Source of the DNA: Desulfatitalea sp. UBA4791
GTDB lineage: Bacteria > Desulfobacterota > Desulfobacteria > Desulfobacterales > Desulfosarcinaceae
Direction: 5' to 3'
Assembly: GCA_002402905.1 (NCBI GenBank)
Contig: DHGT01000141.1
Location: 1 to 30,671 of the forward strand
DNA length: 30,671 bases
In this document: one piece after another, positions 14,747 to 22,246 of the stretch
Layout: every line of letters starts with the position of its first letter
How positions within the stretch are numbered: position 1 is the stretch's first letter
Program-made: the position numbers and the translations under genes
Notes under the pieces: generated by a model
Told to the model about the DNA's origin: nothing
Databases searched by the model: none
Seen by the model: only the letters and a program-made list of their open reading frames with translations

Positions 14747-14845
14747 AAATGCAGAGCCTCGATCGAAGCTCTGCCTTTTTCATATGCCGCCTCACCAGGG
14801 GACTCAATTTAATTGCCTGAGAGATGAAGCTCTGCCGTTGATATT
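14747..14845. repeat. Small-gene repeat, copy B (3' part only)
   Basis: Only the 3' end of the repeat unit is left: a hairpin GCAGAGCCTC-GATC-GAAGCTCTGC (14751-14774) with U-runs on both sides, and the conserved arm GAAGCTCTGCC at 14826-14836. The 44-codon gene is gone; an unrelated pseudogene begins where it should stand. The hairpin can also end the HU-like gene message. Confidence 0.7.
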
Positions 14846-14854
14846 GTCCTGTGA

Positions 14855-15664
14855 TTGCATGCCACACGGGGCGCGACGCTGCTGTTCGCCAAGGAGCGAA
14901 CCTTTCATTTTCCCGACGCCTGGGCGCAGTGCGGCTGTTTCATCGGCCGTAACAAGACGGCGATTTTCAACCATGCCGAACTCTGCGATCACTTGCCTGT
15001 GGCCGTGGAGGGCATCATGCTGTTTTTAAAGAAACACGCCACGCGCGGCGCCGATATCTCCAACATCCGGCGCCGGGATGTCTGGAGCATTGCCCTGACC
15101 ATCTTGCGCGAGGCGGTGATCAACGCCCTGGTGCACGCCGATTATTCCCAGCGCGGCGCCCCGGTGCGCATCGCCTTTTTCGACGACCGCATAGAAATCG
15201 AAAACCCGGGAATCCTGTTGCCGGGCTTGACCATCGAGGACATGAAACAGGGCCTCTCCAAGATCCGCAATCCGGTCATCGCCCGGGTTTTTCGCGAACT
15301 GGGACTAATCGAACAATGGGGCAGCGTCGTGCGCCGCATGTTTCGCGAGGCCCGGGAGCAAGGCTTGCCCGAGCCGGAGATCCTTGAAATCGGGATGCGG
15401 GTGCGGTTTATTGTTTGGCTGGCGGAACACCTGCCCGTGGAAGGGCCGTGCGTACAAGTCGAGGCCCAAGTCGATATAGACATTCTATCCGCCTGTGCCC
15501 GAATTCCCTAATCTTCTGCGGAAATAGCGGCTGAGCTGGGTCATCGTCAACTCAGCGGGAATCTGCGCAAAGCCCTGCCACGACTTAAAAGCTCCGGATT
15601 ATTGGAATATATGATCCCGGATAAACCCAAAACCCGCCTGCAGAAATACCGTCTGGCGGAAACG
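14855..15664 (+). pseudogene. RecG/AlbA-like ATP-binding protein, 5' truncated and interrupted
   Basis: The frame begins in mid-protein with GATLLFAKERTFHFPDAW, a strand-helix found deep inside the ATP-dependent helicase RecG-like/AAA_4 family. It continues with the HATPase-like segment REAVINALVHADYSQRGAP and IENPGILLPGLTIEDM, then IARVFRELGLIEQWGSVVRRM. A TAA at 15509-15511 cuts it. The same frame then goes on with a recognisable C-terminal winged helix (AEIAAELGHRQLSGNLRKAL, then LKSSGLLEYMIPDKPKTRLQ). So it has lost its N-terminal half and carries a nonsense codon. Such proteins probably act in regulation; this one is dead. Confidence 0.75.
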
Positions 15665-15780
15665 ACGCCGGCACGATCAGCGATGCATCGGTCGCGGCGG
15701 GCAATGGGCTCAGGGTGGTGCTGGGAGCACCCAGCGGCAGGGTGACATCGATCACCTGGACGCTGGCGGGGACGCAATGA
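15664..15780 (+). pseudogene. C-terminal fragment of an unknown gene
   Basis: A frame without a start reads GTISDASVAAGNGLRVVLG and later SITWTLAGTQ, then stops in an ATGA overlap with the next gene. That overlap suggests it was once the end of the upstream gene of the same operon. The 5' part was replaced by the RecG-like pseudogene. The family is not recognised. Confidence 0.4.
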
Positions 15781-16637
15781 TGAATCGGCGGCAGTTTTTA
15801 AAACGGGCCTATCATATTGGAGGGGCCGCCGCCCTGGCCAGCCTGGGGCTGTCCCCTCGGGCTGTTGCGGAGTCCGTGCGCGGATCCGGCGGCGGCACAG
15901 GGTTCAACTGGAGCTCGCACCTCGCTTTACATCTACAGATGGACAGCACCCACGGCATCACCTGGGACGAGGTGTCGGGGTCGGCCCTGATGGCCGATCC
16001 CAGCGCTTGCGGGGTGGATGCTGCTGATTTTAAGCAGGGCAACCAATCGCTTGATCTTTATGCCATCGATATCGAGCATCTTTATGTCAGCGATGCCAAA
16101 TATCCGGCCGGCGCACCGGGCAAAAGCAGCGGCGGATCCCAGGATTTTTTGATATGCTTCTGGGTAAAGCTTGATGATAAATCCGCTGGTCATATGTTTA
16201 TTTCGAAATACAGGCCATTGACCGGTGATCGTGGGTTTGCCGTCTTTTATGACCCGACCAACGACTATTTTAAAATCTGGTTAAGGGATGCAGCCGATTC
16301 GACTACATTATCTGAGGAATTTACCCAGTTTCATCCGGTCATCGATGCCTGGTACCATTTCGGCTTTTGACACTCCACCGTCCTGGACAAGGCCGGGCTG
16401 CGGGTATGGGACGACACAAATGAAATCGTCTACAACCAATCCTGGGATTGGACCGGCGGGCTGATGCTCAACGGCCAGCCGTTTTCCGTGGGATACAATC
16501 TGTTTGACTCGGGGGCCGGCCAGTTGGCCCATGATGGACAAATCGACCAGCTTTTGATTTATAAGGCGGTGGACGATTCCGCAGAGTCTGCCATCACTAA
16601 TGAAATAGATTCGCTTCGGCAGGGAGGTGCACCATGA
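15777..16637 (+). pseudogene. Tat-exported LamG/concanavalin-like protein with in-frame TGA
   Basis: The protein begins with a twin-arginine signal (NRRQFLKRAYHIGGAAALA). It then has a jelly-roll LamG-like domain: LALHLQMDS, DFLICFWVKLDDKSAGHMF, GFAVFYDPTNDYFKIWLRD and AWYHFGF. Here TGA (16368-16370) interrupts it, but the frame continues with HSTVLDKAGLRVWDD, LFDSGAGQLAHDGQIDQLLI to a second stop at 16637. The continuation fits the family, so a single base change probably broke the gene. The interrupted position is usually a Ser, Val or Arg in such strands, so selenocysteine is unlikely. It overlaps the next gene by ATGA. Confidence 0.7.
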
Positions 16638-17872
16638 CGAACAATACCTGGAGAATGATCCTGATCGTTCTCGTTGCGTTTTGCGGATGCGTGATTTTTG
16701 CGCTCTCGGCCCATGCCGATATCATGTGGTCGGACAACTTCGACGATAAGCCCGATGGTGAAATGTCGTGCAGCCTGTCGGGCGGGGCCTGCGCCGCGCC
16801 CGCAGGATATACCTATATGTATGGCGATCCGGAAAACGCCCCGGCGCAGGGTGCAACGCAAATCACCACCGCGGCCAACAACAACAATAAGGTCACCGGG
16901 AAGAATAAACGCGGGTTTAGGATCAACCTGCCCGATAAGACCTTCCCTGACCAGGAAAACAAGTTGTCGGTCACATGGGGATCTTCCCACGGCAAGGTCT
17001 ATATCCAGTGGGATGAAAGAGACTCGCGTGACTGGCCCGACAGCAGTTACCAGAAACTGTTCCGACTGCCGGCTTCGAACCAGACGACCATCCCTGAGTG
17101 GAAAGGCCGCAATTTCGCCATAGGATTTTCGCCATTTAACGGTAAGGAGGGCATCGACCATTTAACCTGGAGCAACTGCCGGCTGGGCATCGAGGTTTCG
17201 ATCGGAGACTGGCACACTTACGAAATCATGCTGGACATGCCCAACCAGAAGGCCCAGCTATGGGTCGACGGCGTGCCTTACGGAGAAAAAAAAGCCAGCG
17301 GGATCAACACATCCTGGACCTTCTCATCTTTTGAGATCGGCGGCAACCAGCACACCTATCCGGACAATCCGGATCCCGGCGAGTACCGGGATTATGACAA
17401 CGTCAAGGTGAGCACCACCTATATCGGCGTGAACACGGACAGCACCGCCCCTACGGTGAAGGCCTTTGATATTCCCGCCAGCTCCAACAGCCTGACCGTC
17501 AACGTGGCCATCTTTGAGGCAACCGACAACGTCGGGGTGACCGATTACCTGATCACCGAATCGGCTCAAACCCCTTCCGCGGACGACCCGTCCTGGTCCG
17601 GATCCCCCTGGACCGAGTATGTGTTCGGCTCGGCCGGAAGCAAAACGCTCTATGTCTGGGCCAGGGATGCGGCCGGCAATATCAGCAGCAGTTTGAGCGA
17701 CACAGTGAGCATCACGATAGTCGAATACAAAGGCAAGCATTTATCGAAATGGAGCGAGAGCAGGGAAATAAAGCGTATCGGAGAGGTATGGGCAAAGCGC
17801 AGTCAGGGCAGGTGCCACTTTGTTTGGGTGAATGATCGCAACTGGAGACAGATCAGAGAGGCTGCAGCTTAG
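16634..17872 (+). CDS. Secreted concanavalin/Ig-like protein with a foreign C-terminal tail
   Basis: A 412-residue product. Residues 1-28 form a signal peptide (ILIVLVAFCGCVIFALSAHA). Residues about 30-270 look like a carbohydrate-binding type beta-sandwich (MWSDNFDDKPDGEM, then VYIQWDERDSRDW, DWHTYEIMLDMPNQKAQLWVDG). Residues about 275-362 are an Ig-like or chitobiase C-terminal-like domain (DSTAPTVKAFDIPA, then GSKTLYVWARDAAGNISS). From about residue 364 the sequence changes to VEYKGKHLSKWSESREIKRI, then GEVWAKRSQGRCHFVW. This resembles the extreme C-terminus of type III restriction Res subunits rather than a secreted protein. The join is near base 17721. The native end has probably been lost, so function is doubtful. 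Confidence 0.65.
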   Translation: MTNNTWRMILIVLVAFCGCVIFALSAHADIMWSDNFDDKPDGEMSCSLSGGACAAPAGYTYMYGDPENAPAQGATQITTAANNNNKVTGKNKRGFRINLPDKTFPDQENKLSVTWGSSHGKVYIQWDERDSRDWPDSSYQKLFRLPASNQTTIPEWKGRNFAIGFSPFNGKEGIDHLTWSNCRLGIEVSIGDWHTYEIMLDMPNQKAQLWVDGVPYGEKKASGINTSWTFSSFEIGGNQHTYPDNPDPGEYRDYDNVKVSTTYIGVNTDSTAPTVKAFDIPASSNSLTVNVAIFEATDNVGVTDYLITESAQTPSADDPSWSGSPWTEYVFGSAGSKTLYVWARDAAGNISSSLSDTVSITIVEYKGKHLSKWSESREIKRIGEVWAKRSQGRCHFVWVNDRNWRQIREAAA

Positions 17873-17905
17873 ACAACAAGTTGAAACACAGGTTTCAAAC
17901 CTCGC

Positions 17906-17975
17906 GGCGCGTTACAAAATTCGAGTGCTAAACCATCCGGCACGCAGTCTAAGACCATCCGGCGCGTTACAAAAT
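17906..17975. repeat. Pair of 15-base direct repeats
   Basis: GGCGCGTTACAAAAT occurs at 17906-17920 and 17961-17975. The 8-mer CCATCCGG also occurs twice between and beside them. Short spaced direct repeats next to an attachment-like tRNA fragment could be arm-type recombinase sites, but this is only a suggestion. Confidence 0.5.
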
Positions 17976-18021
17976 ATCTGCGGGCACAATTTAGGCACAT
18001 TGACCCCTTTCGAAAACCAAA

Positions 18022-18051
18022 AAGGGGCCGCCCGATGAAGGCTAACCCCTT
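18022..18051. terminator. Terminator-like hairpin after the tRNA fragment
   Basis: AAGGGG and CCCCTT pair around an 18-base loop with some inner pairing. T-runs lie on both sides (TTTTTTAG in the plus direction, TTTTTGG in the minus direction). It lies just beyond the CCA end of the tRNA fragment and may be the tRNA's own terminator. Confidence 0.5.
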
Positions 18052-18061
18052 GATTTTTTAG

Positions 18062-18116
18062 TGGTGCCGGAGGTCGGAATCGAACCGACAAGGGCTTGCG
18101 CCCGGCGGATTTTGAG
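18062..18116 (-). tRNA. 3' part of a tRNA-Leu (CAA-type anticodon loop), 5' half missing
   Basis: Read on the minus strand, the sequence runs CTCAAAATCC (anticodon loop with CAA), then a long variable arm with the hairpin GGGC-GCAA-GCCC, a complete T arm GTCGGTTCGATTCCGAC, and CTCCGGCACCA, the 3' acceptor strand with CCA. The 5' half that should pair with the acceptor (GCCGGAG) is absent and the bases before the loop do not form the anticodon stem. This is not a working tRNA. Identity starting at the anticodon loop is the usual extent of an attachment site left by a tyrosine-recombinase element. Confidence 0.75.
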
Positions 18117-18308
18117 CCCCTGCGCAGAACGGCCCAAAAACGCTGATTTTTCAACATGTTAATATCATTGATAGTTTGCATGGCGTTTTTGTTTTTCTTA
18201 GGTATCCTTTTTTAATATTTGACCTTGACGGGCACAGAATGGGCACAATTTCTTGAAAACGTTTTTGTTCAACAGCTGATATCGTGGAAAAGTAAAACTG
18301 AGGAGTAT

Positions 18309-18962
18309 ATGCGTATCCTATCAACTTTAAAAACTCATTTGGCCGTTTTGTTTGGACCTCCAATCTTTGACATCAAAAAACTGGAGGAATCCACCGCCGA
18401 TCTTGAGGCACACATCGAAAAAGCCAGAGCCGAGTATCACGCGATGGTAGATTTTATCGAGCTTGCGCAGAGCACGATGCACGGTTCAGGTGCATTTTTC
18501 TGGTATAAGGACCTATCCGGCCGATACAAATTTGCAAGTCGCGCCATGGTCAGCAGGCTCCTTCTCCCCCAAACAGCAGCTAAATCTGACGACACGGATG
18601 TCCCACAACTTGTTCTGGGTAAAACCGACCAACAGCTTGCGGCCGAATATAAAGATTCCCATGATGGCCGCAGCACTTTCCATAAGACCCTTTCGATCGC
18701 CGATCAGTATACCCTGCAATGCCAGAAGCCTTCGTCATTCTACGAAGCGGGACTGGTGGATGGAACACCGGTCTGGATGCAATCCGGGCGCACGCCGGCA
18801 TACGACCAGGATGGCAATTTAACTGGGATCAGCGGTTGGGGTACTGACAGTACCGACATTTGGTGTCACTCGCTTCCCGATGTTCAAGATTGGGCCCGCA
18901 GTGGCAAGGCTGTCGAGCTTCATCCGTGTGTTTATCTAAAGACCACCCTCCAAGGGACCTGA
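18309..18962 (+). CDS. Orphan PAS-domain protein, possibly truncated
   Basis: A 217-residue protein starting at an ATG with GAGGAG upstream. An N-terminal helix with coiled-coil character (KKLEESTADLEAHIEKARAEY) leads to a PAS fold: SGAFFWYKDLSGRYKFASRA, the GKTDQQLA turn, and a C-terminal strand pair with GTPVWMQSGRTPAYDQDGNL and GISGWGTDSTDI. PAS domains of this kind sense ligands for a kinase, cyclase or regulator, but no output domain follows. The last 30 residues do not continue a known domain. It may be the input half of a signalling gene cut by rearrangement, as its right neighbour is also a fragment. Confidence 0.6.
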   Translation: MRILSTLKTHLAVLFGPPIFDIKKLEESTADLEAHIEKARAEYHAMVDFIELAQSTMHGSGAFFWYKDLSGRYKFASRAMVSRLLLPQTAAKSDDTDVPQLVLGKTDQQLAAEYKDSHDGRSTFHKTLSIADQYTLQCQKPSSFYEAGLVDGTPVWMQSGRTPAYDQDGNLTGISGWGTDSTDIWCHSLPDVQDWARSGKAVELHPCVYLKTTLQGT

Positions 18963-18966
18963 TTCG

Positions 18967-19128
18967 TCAAATATGCCAACTCCCATTTGCCTGGAATAAG
19001 TCAACGGTGTCGAGCAGCCGTTTGGTCCGTCTATCAATAAAAACGGGTTTTGTCTCCTGGTGATATGGTTGCACAAGGAGCAGGTCCGCACGCGATGGCC
19101 GGCCGCTCCGTTTCTTCACCGAAGCCAA
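18967..19128 (-). pseudogene. Unrecognised short reading frame, possible gene tail
   Basis: From a possible TTG at 19128 the frame encodes 53 residues including RSGRPSRADLLLVQPYHQ, then ETKPVFIDRRTKRLLD. The composition looks protein-like. There is no ribosome site and no family was recognised. It lies between the PAS gene and the efflux operon in a stretch otherwise without genes (18963-19183). Confidence 0.2.
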
Positions 19129-19183
19129 ATACTGCGAGAGACCGCATGCGCGGTGGCGAGAGCTTTAAACCTTTCCACGCTCT

Positions 19184-19894
19184 TTAGTCAAAACCCCGAC
19201 CCTCGCCTTTTTCCTCATAGGTGACCCCGTCGCGGATGTGATAGATGCGTTTGAAGGTCGGGATGATTTTCTCATCGTGGGTGACGACGATGATGGCGGT
19301 CTCGAACTTCTGAGCCATGTCGTTTAAGATCCGGATCACCGCAAGCGCCCGCTGGCTATCCAGCGGAGCGGTCGGCTCGTCGGCCAGGATCACCGGAGGC
19401 TGATTGACCAGACCGCGGGCGATCGCCACCCGCTGCTGCTCTCCTCCGGACAGTTGCGCGGGCATGGCCTTGGCGCGGTGATGCACATCAAGTGCCCTTA
19501 AAAGCTCCATCGCACGGCTGCGTGCATCGGAGTTGGATCTTCCGGCCAGCATCGATGGCAACGCGACGTTGTCGGTGACATCGAGGAAAGGAATGAGATA
19601 GGGCGCCTGGAAAACGAATCCGATCCGGTCGCGACGCAGGGCACGAATATCTCGGACCTTCCAGGCGTCGTCATAGATAAGCTCGTCGCCCAGGGCCATC
19701 TGCCCGGCGGTCGGTTCGATCACCGCCCCCAAACATTTAAGCAGCGTGCTCTTTCCGGACCCCGATGGGCCGATGAGCCCCACCACCTCGCCGGGGCCGA
19801 CGCTCATGTCCACGGTTTTCAGGGCATCCACGGCGGTGTCGCCACTGCCGTAGCGCTTCTTCAACCCCTTTATGAGAATGCCTTTCTGAGTCAT
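19184..19894 (-). CDS. ABC transporter ATPase, MacB/LolD/DevA type
   Basis: A 236-residue ATP-binding protein: Walker A GPSGSGKST, Q-loop FVFQAPYLIPFLDVTDNV, signature LSGGEQQRVAIARGL, Walker B VILADEPTAPLDS and the switch histidine in IVVTHDEKI. The LolD/MacB-like pattern E-Q-Q-R-V-A-I-A-R and the permease type upstream place it in the DevA/MacB group. There Walker B is normally followed by T-G-x-L-D; here it is T-A-P-L-D, a mild change in the D-loop region. It starts one base after the permease stop with GGAGG upstream. It powers the exporter formed with the two upstream gene products. Confidence 0.92.
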   Translation of the reverse strand: MTQKGILIKGLKKRYGSGDTAVDALKTVDMSVGPGEVVGLIGPSGSGKSTLLKCLGAVIEPTAGQMALGDELIYDDAWKVRDIRALRRDRIGFVFQAPYLIPFLDVTDNVALPSMLAGRSNSDARSRAMELLRALDVHHRAKAMPAQLSGGEQQRVAIARGLVNQPPVILADEPTAPLDSQRALAVIRILNDMAQKFETAIIVVTHDEKIIPTFKRIYHIRDGVTYEEKGEGRGFD

Positions 19895-19895
19895 C

Positions 19896-21098
19896 TCAGC
19901 CTCCAATGGCCTCGGCGGGATCCACCTTGAGGGCGGCATGGATGGCCACGATACTCGACAGGATGCAGATGGCGACCACGGCCGCAAAACCGGCGACCGA
20001 ATCTTTGGGCACAAGCAGGACATGCTTGGGAAAATAGGGCGCCCCGAATGTGGCGGAGATTTTGCCGACCACAAATCCGATCGTACCCAGGGCAATCGCC
20101 TGCTTGAGGATCATGGCAGCGATGGTTCGATTCCTGGTCCCGATCAGCTTCAACACGGCGATCTCGCGGATTTTGCCGATGGTCAGGGTGTAGATGATAA
20201 ACGCCACGATGGCGGCGCTGACCACCGCCAGGATCACTAAAAACATCCCGATCTGTTTGGCCGAGGTGGCGATCAGCTTGCCGACCAGGATGGCTTCCAT
20301 CTGGGCACGGGTGTACACCGTCAGGCGCTGCCACCTGCGGATGGCCTGGGCCACATCCTCGGGAGCGTGGGCGCGTTCGACCTGCACCAGGACCGCGTTG
20401 ACATAGGGACTGCTGGTTTGGGAAGCGATCACCGCATCGAGCACGCCGGGGGTCCCCGGGTTGTTGAAGACCGGGTTTTCCGACGTGCGGCGGCGCTGCT
20501 GCCGGATGGCATCGTTGTCTTTGAGAAACTGGGCCTCTTGCGCATCCTTTAGGGGGATGAACACCATGGGGTCTCCATTGGAAGAGACCATCCGGCGGGT
20601 CAACCCGACCACGGTGTAGATGTTGCGGCGTATCTTCAATCGGTCCCCGAGTTTGAAACCGGTGGCCGCATCGGCCACGGCCTCATAGTGGCCGCGTGTG
20701 ATCTGGCGGCCGTCGACCAGATAAGGGGGCCAACCGGGTGTTCCAGGCCCGTCCGCGCCGATGCCGGTCACCATGGCCCGCACATCGCGCTCGCCCTGGC
20801 GGACCTGCATGGTCAGGTAGGTGACGTTGGCCGCGTTGGCCACGCCCGGAATGCCGCGGATGCTGCGCCACAGATCGTCGTAGACGCTCGACGATTCGGC
20901 GTACGGACCAAGGGTGTCTTTTTGAACCACCCAAAGGTCGGCCCCGCTGTTGTCGAGCAGCACCTTGGCATCATCGACCATCCCGCGGTAGACGCCGGCC
21001 ATGATCAGCGTCACGCCGATGAGAAGACCCAACCCCACACCGGTGAAGACGAATTTTCCCCAGGCATGCAGAATGTCGCGTCCGGCCAGACTGATCAT
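19896..21098 (-). CDS. FtsX/DevC-type ABC exporter permease
   Basis: A 400-residue inner-membrane protein with one N-terminal helix (FVFTGVGLGLLIGVTLIMAG), a large periplasmic domain of about 230 residues, and three C-terminal helices (IGMFLVILAVVSAAIVAFII, then AIALGTIGFVVG, then VAGFAAVVAICILSSIVAIHA). This is the MacB/FtsX layout, but with the ATPase as a separate protein, as in DevC. The conserved cytoplasmic loop IREIAVLKLIGTRNRTI couples to the ATPase. The end A-L-K-V-D-P-A-E-A-I is typical. Its start overlaps the adaptor stop by ATGA. The system probably exports a lipid, peptide or toxic compound; the substrate is unknown. Confidence 0.92.
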   Translation of the reverse strand: MISLAGRDILHAWGKFVFTGVGLGLLIGVTLIMAGVYRGMVDDAKVLLDNSGADLWVVQKDTLGPYAESSSVYDDLWRSIRGIPGVANAANVTYLTMQVRQGERDVRAMVTGIGADGPGTPGWPPYLVDGRQITRGHYEAVADAATGFKLGDRLKIRRNIYTVVGLTRRMVSSNGDPMVFIPLKDAQEAQFLKDNDAIRQQRRRTSENPVFNNPGTPGVLDAVIASQTSSPYVNAVLVQVERAHAPEDVAQAIRRWQRLTVYTRAQMEAILVGKLIATSAKQIGMFLVILAVVSAAIVAFIIYTLTIGKIREIAVLKLIGTRNRTIAAMILKQAIALGTIGFVVGKISATFGAPYFPKHVLLVPKDSVAGFAAVVAICILSSIVAIHAALKVDPAEAIGG

Positions 21099-22246
21099 GG
21101 CGCCACTCCCGGTAATCGTTCCACGACGTGAATCCGGCTGTGCCCGTTTATGGCACTCTGGCTATAGGCAACGACCCTGTGACCGGGCTCGAGTCCTTTT
21201 CGAACCAATACCCGCCCGTCCAGATCCGAGACCACCGATTCAATGGGTTTAAAAGCCGGTCCGCCATCGGTGACCTGCCACACCCCCAGTCGGCCATCGA
21301 TGCGTTGGATGGCGGCATTGGGGACAACCGGTCCCGGCGGTTGGGCCGGCAACTCGACGGTCACTTCGGCCAGTTCACCGATCGGCGGCAGAGGATCGGG
21401 TAGATGCTCAAAGACCACCTTGGCCAGAATTTCCTCGGTCACCGCATCGGCCAACGGCTCCACCCGAAGCACGCGTCCGGTACTTGAGACGCCCGCCCGT
21501 GATCGCAATACAATCTGTGCCGGCAGACCGGCCGCGAGCCCTTGCGCACGGATCTGGTCAAAGCGGACATCGATCCACAACGAGTCGGGATCGATCAGTT
21601 CCACCACGGCCTGACCGGCCACTACGGTGGTGCCTGGCTCCACATCGCGGGCGACGATGAGGCCGTCGACCGGCGCGATCAGCAGCAGGTGCCGACGCTG
21701 CGCCGCGAGCGCCCCACGCTCGGCCCGCGCCCGGGACAACGCCTCGTGTGCAGCGGCGAGGGCGGCCTGGGCGACCTGCAGTTCCTGATGCTTGGCTGCG
21801 GCTGTCTCTTCGCTGGTGGCGTGGCCTTTGAGTAACAACTGGTAGCGCTGGGCCTGGGATTGGGCGAAGTCCTTGCGCGCCTGGACCTCGCGTAACTGGG
21901 CGATCCCCTCTTTTATGGCGGCATCCTGGGCCGCGAGGCGCTCATCGAGATCCACAGGGTCCATCTCGCCAATCACCTGCCCGGCCCGGACACGGTCGCC
22001 CACTTCAAACGCCAGGTTTTTCAAGCGGCCGGCAAAGGTAGGGCCGATTTTGTGGGTATAGCGCGCCTCGACCGTGCCGATACCAAACAGTGCCGGAGAC
22101 AGACTCATGTTTTCAACGGTGGCCAGCACCACAGGCACCGGGGCGAGCGGCCCCGAGCTGAAGGCGACATAAATAAACAGGGCAAAAAGCGGGAACAGTA
22201 TCGCCATCAAGGTCAAGGTACGTTTTTGAAAAGGCAGTCGTTTCAT
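21095..22246 (-). CDS. HlyD/DevB-type membrane fusion (adaptor) protein
   Basis: A 383-residue periplasmic adaptor. It has an N-terminal anchor helix (LMAILFPLFALFIYVAFSSG), a first lipoyl half (IGPTFAGRLKNLAFEVGDRVRAG), then a long coiled coil (about residues 95-175), the second lipoyl half (APVDGLIVARDVEPGTTVVAG) and the beta-barrel domain (LWIDVRFDQIRAQGL). It links the inner-membrane exporter to the outer membrane channel. It starts in an ATGA overlap with the upstream TetR gene, so TetR controls its own operon with the exporter. A 14-codon stub of the same gene survives at 13511-13555. Confidence 0.92.
   Translation of the reverse strand: MKRLPFQKRTLTLMAILFPLFALFIYVAFSSGPLAPVPVVLATVENMSLSPALFGIGTVEARYTHKIGPTFAGRLKNLAFEVGDRVRAGQVIGEMDPVDLDERLAAQDAAIKEGIAQLREVQARKDFAQSQAQRYQLLLKGHATSEETAAAKHQELQVAQAALAAAHEALSRARAERGALAAQRRHLLLIAPVDGLIVARDVEPGTTVVAGQAVVELIDPDSLWIDVRFDQIRAQGLAAGLPAQIVLRSRAGVSSTGRVLRVEPLADAVTEEILAKVVFEHLPDPLPPIGELAEVTVELPAQPPGPVVPNAAIQRIDGRLGVWQVTDGGPAFKPIESVVSDLDGRVLVRKGLEPGHRVVAYSQSAINGHSRIHVVERLPGVAP

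Larger units (their letters stand above)
13541..14839. repeat. Duplicated TetR-HU-hairpin segment, left copy
   Basis: The sequence matches 22232-23508 in gene order, intergenic sites and spacing: TetR gene, palindromic operator, promoter, HU-like gene and terminator repeat. The proteins are about 86-87% identical, so the duplication is old or was brought in from a relative. The left edge falls just inside the adaptor gene start and the right edge is in the small-gene repeat (copy B), after which a foreign pseudogene begins. Confidence 0.85.
17873..18308. other. Non-coding stretch with direct repeats, terminator and tRNA fragment
   Basis: This 436-base stretch has no convincing gene. It contains a 15-base direct repeat, a hairpin, a 3' tRNA fragment and two copies of GGGCACAATTT (17982-17992 and 18241-18251) flanking the tRNA fragment. 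The whole looks like the scar of an integrative element. Confidence 0.6.

Noticed and set aside
16368..16370. Reading the TGA in the LamG gene as selenocysteine
   Set aside because: The site lies in a beta strand with no redox motif, and only a weak five-pair stem follows. A nonsense change is simpler.
17906..17975. CRISPR-like array
   Set aside because: Only two 15-base repeats with one spacer-like interval, no third unit and no cas genes.
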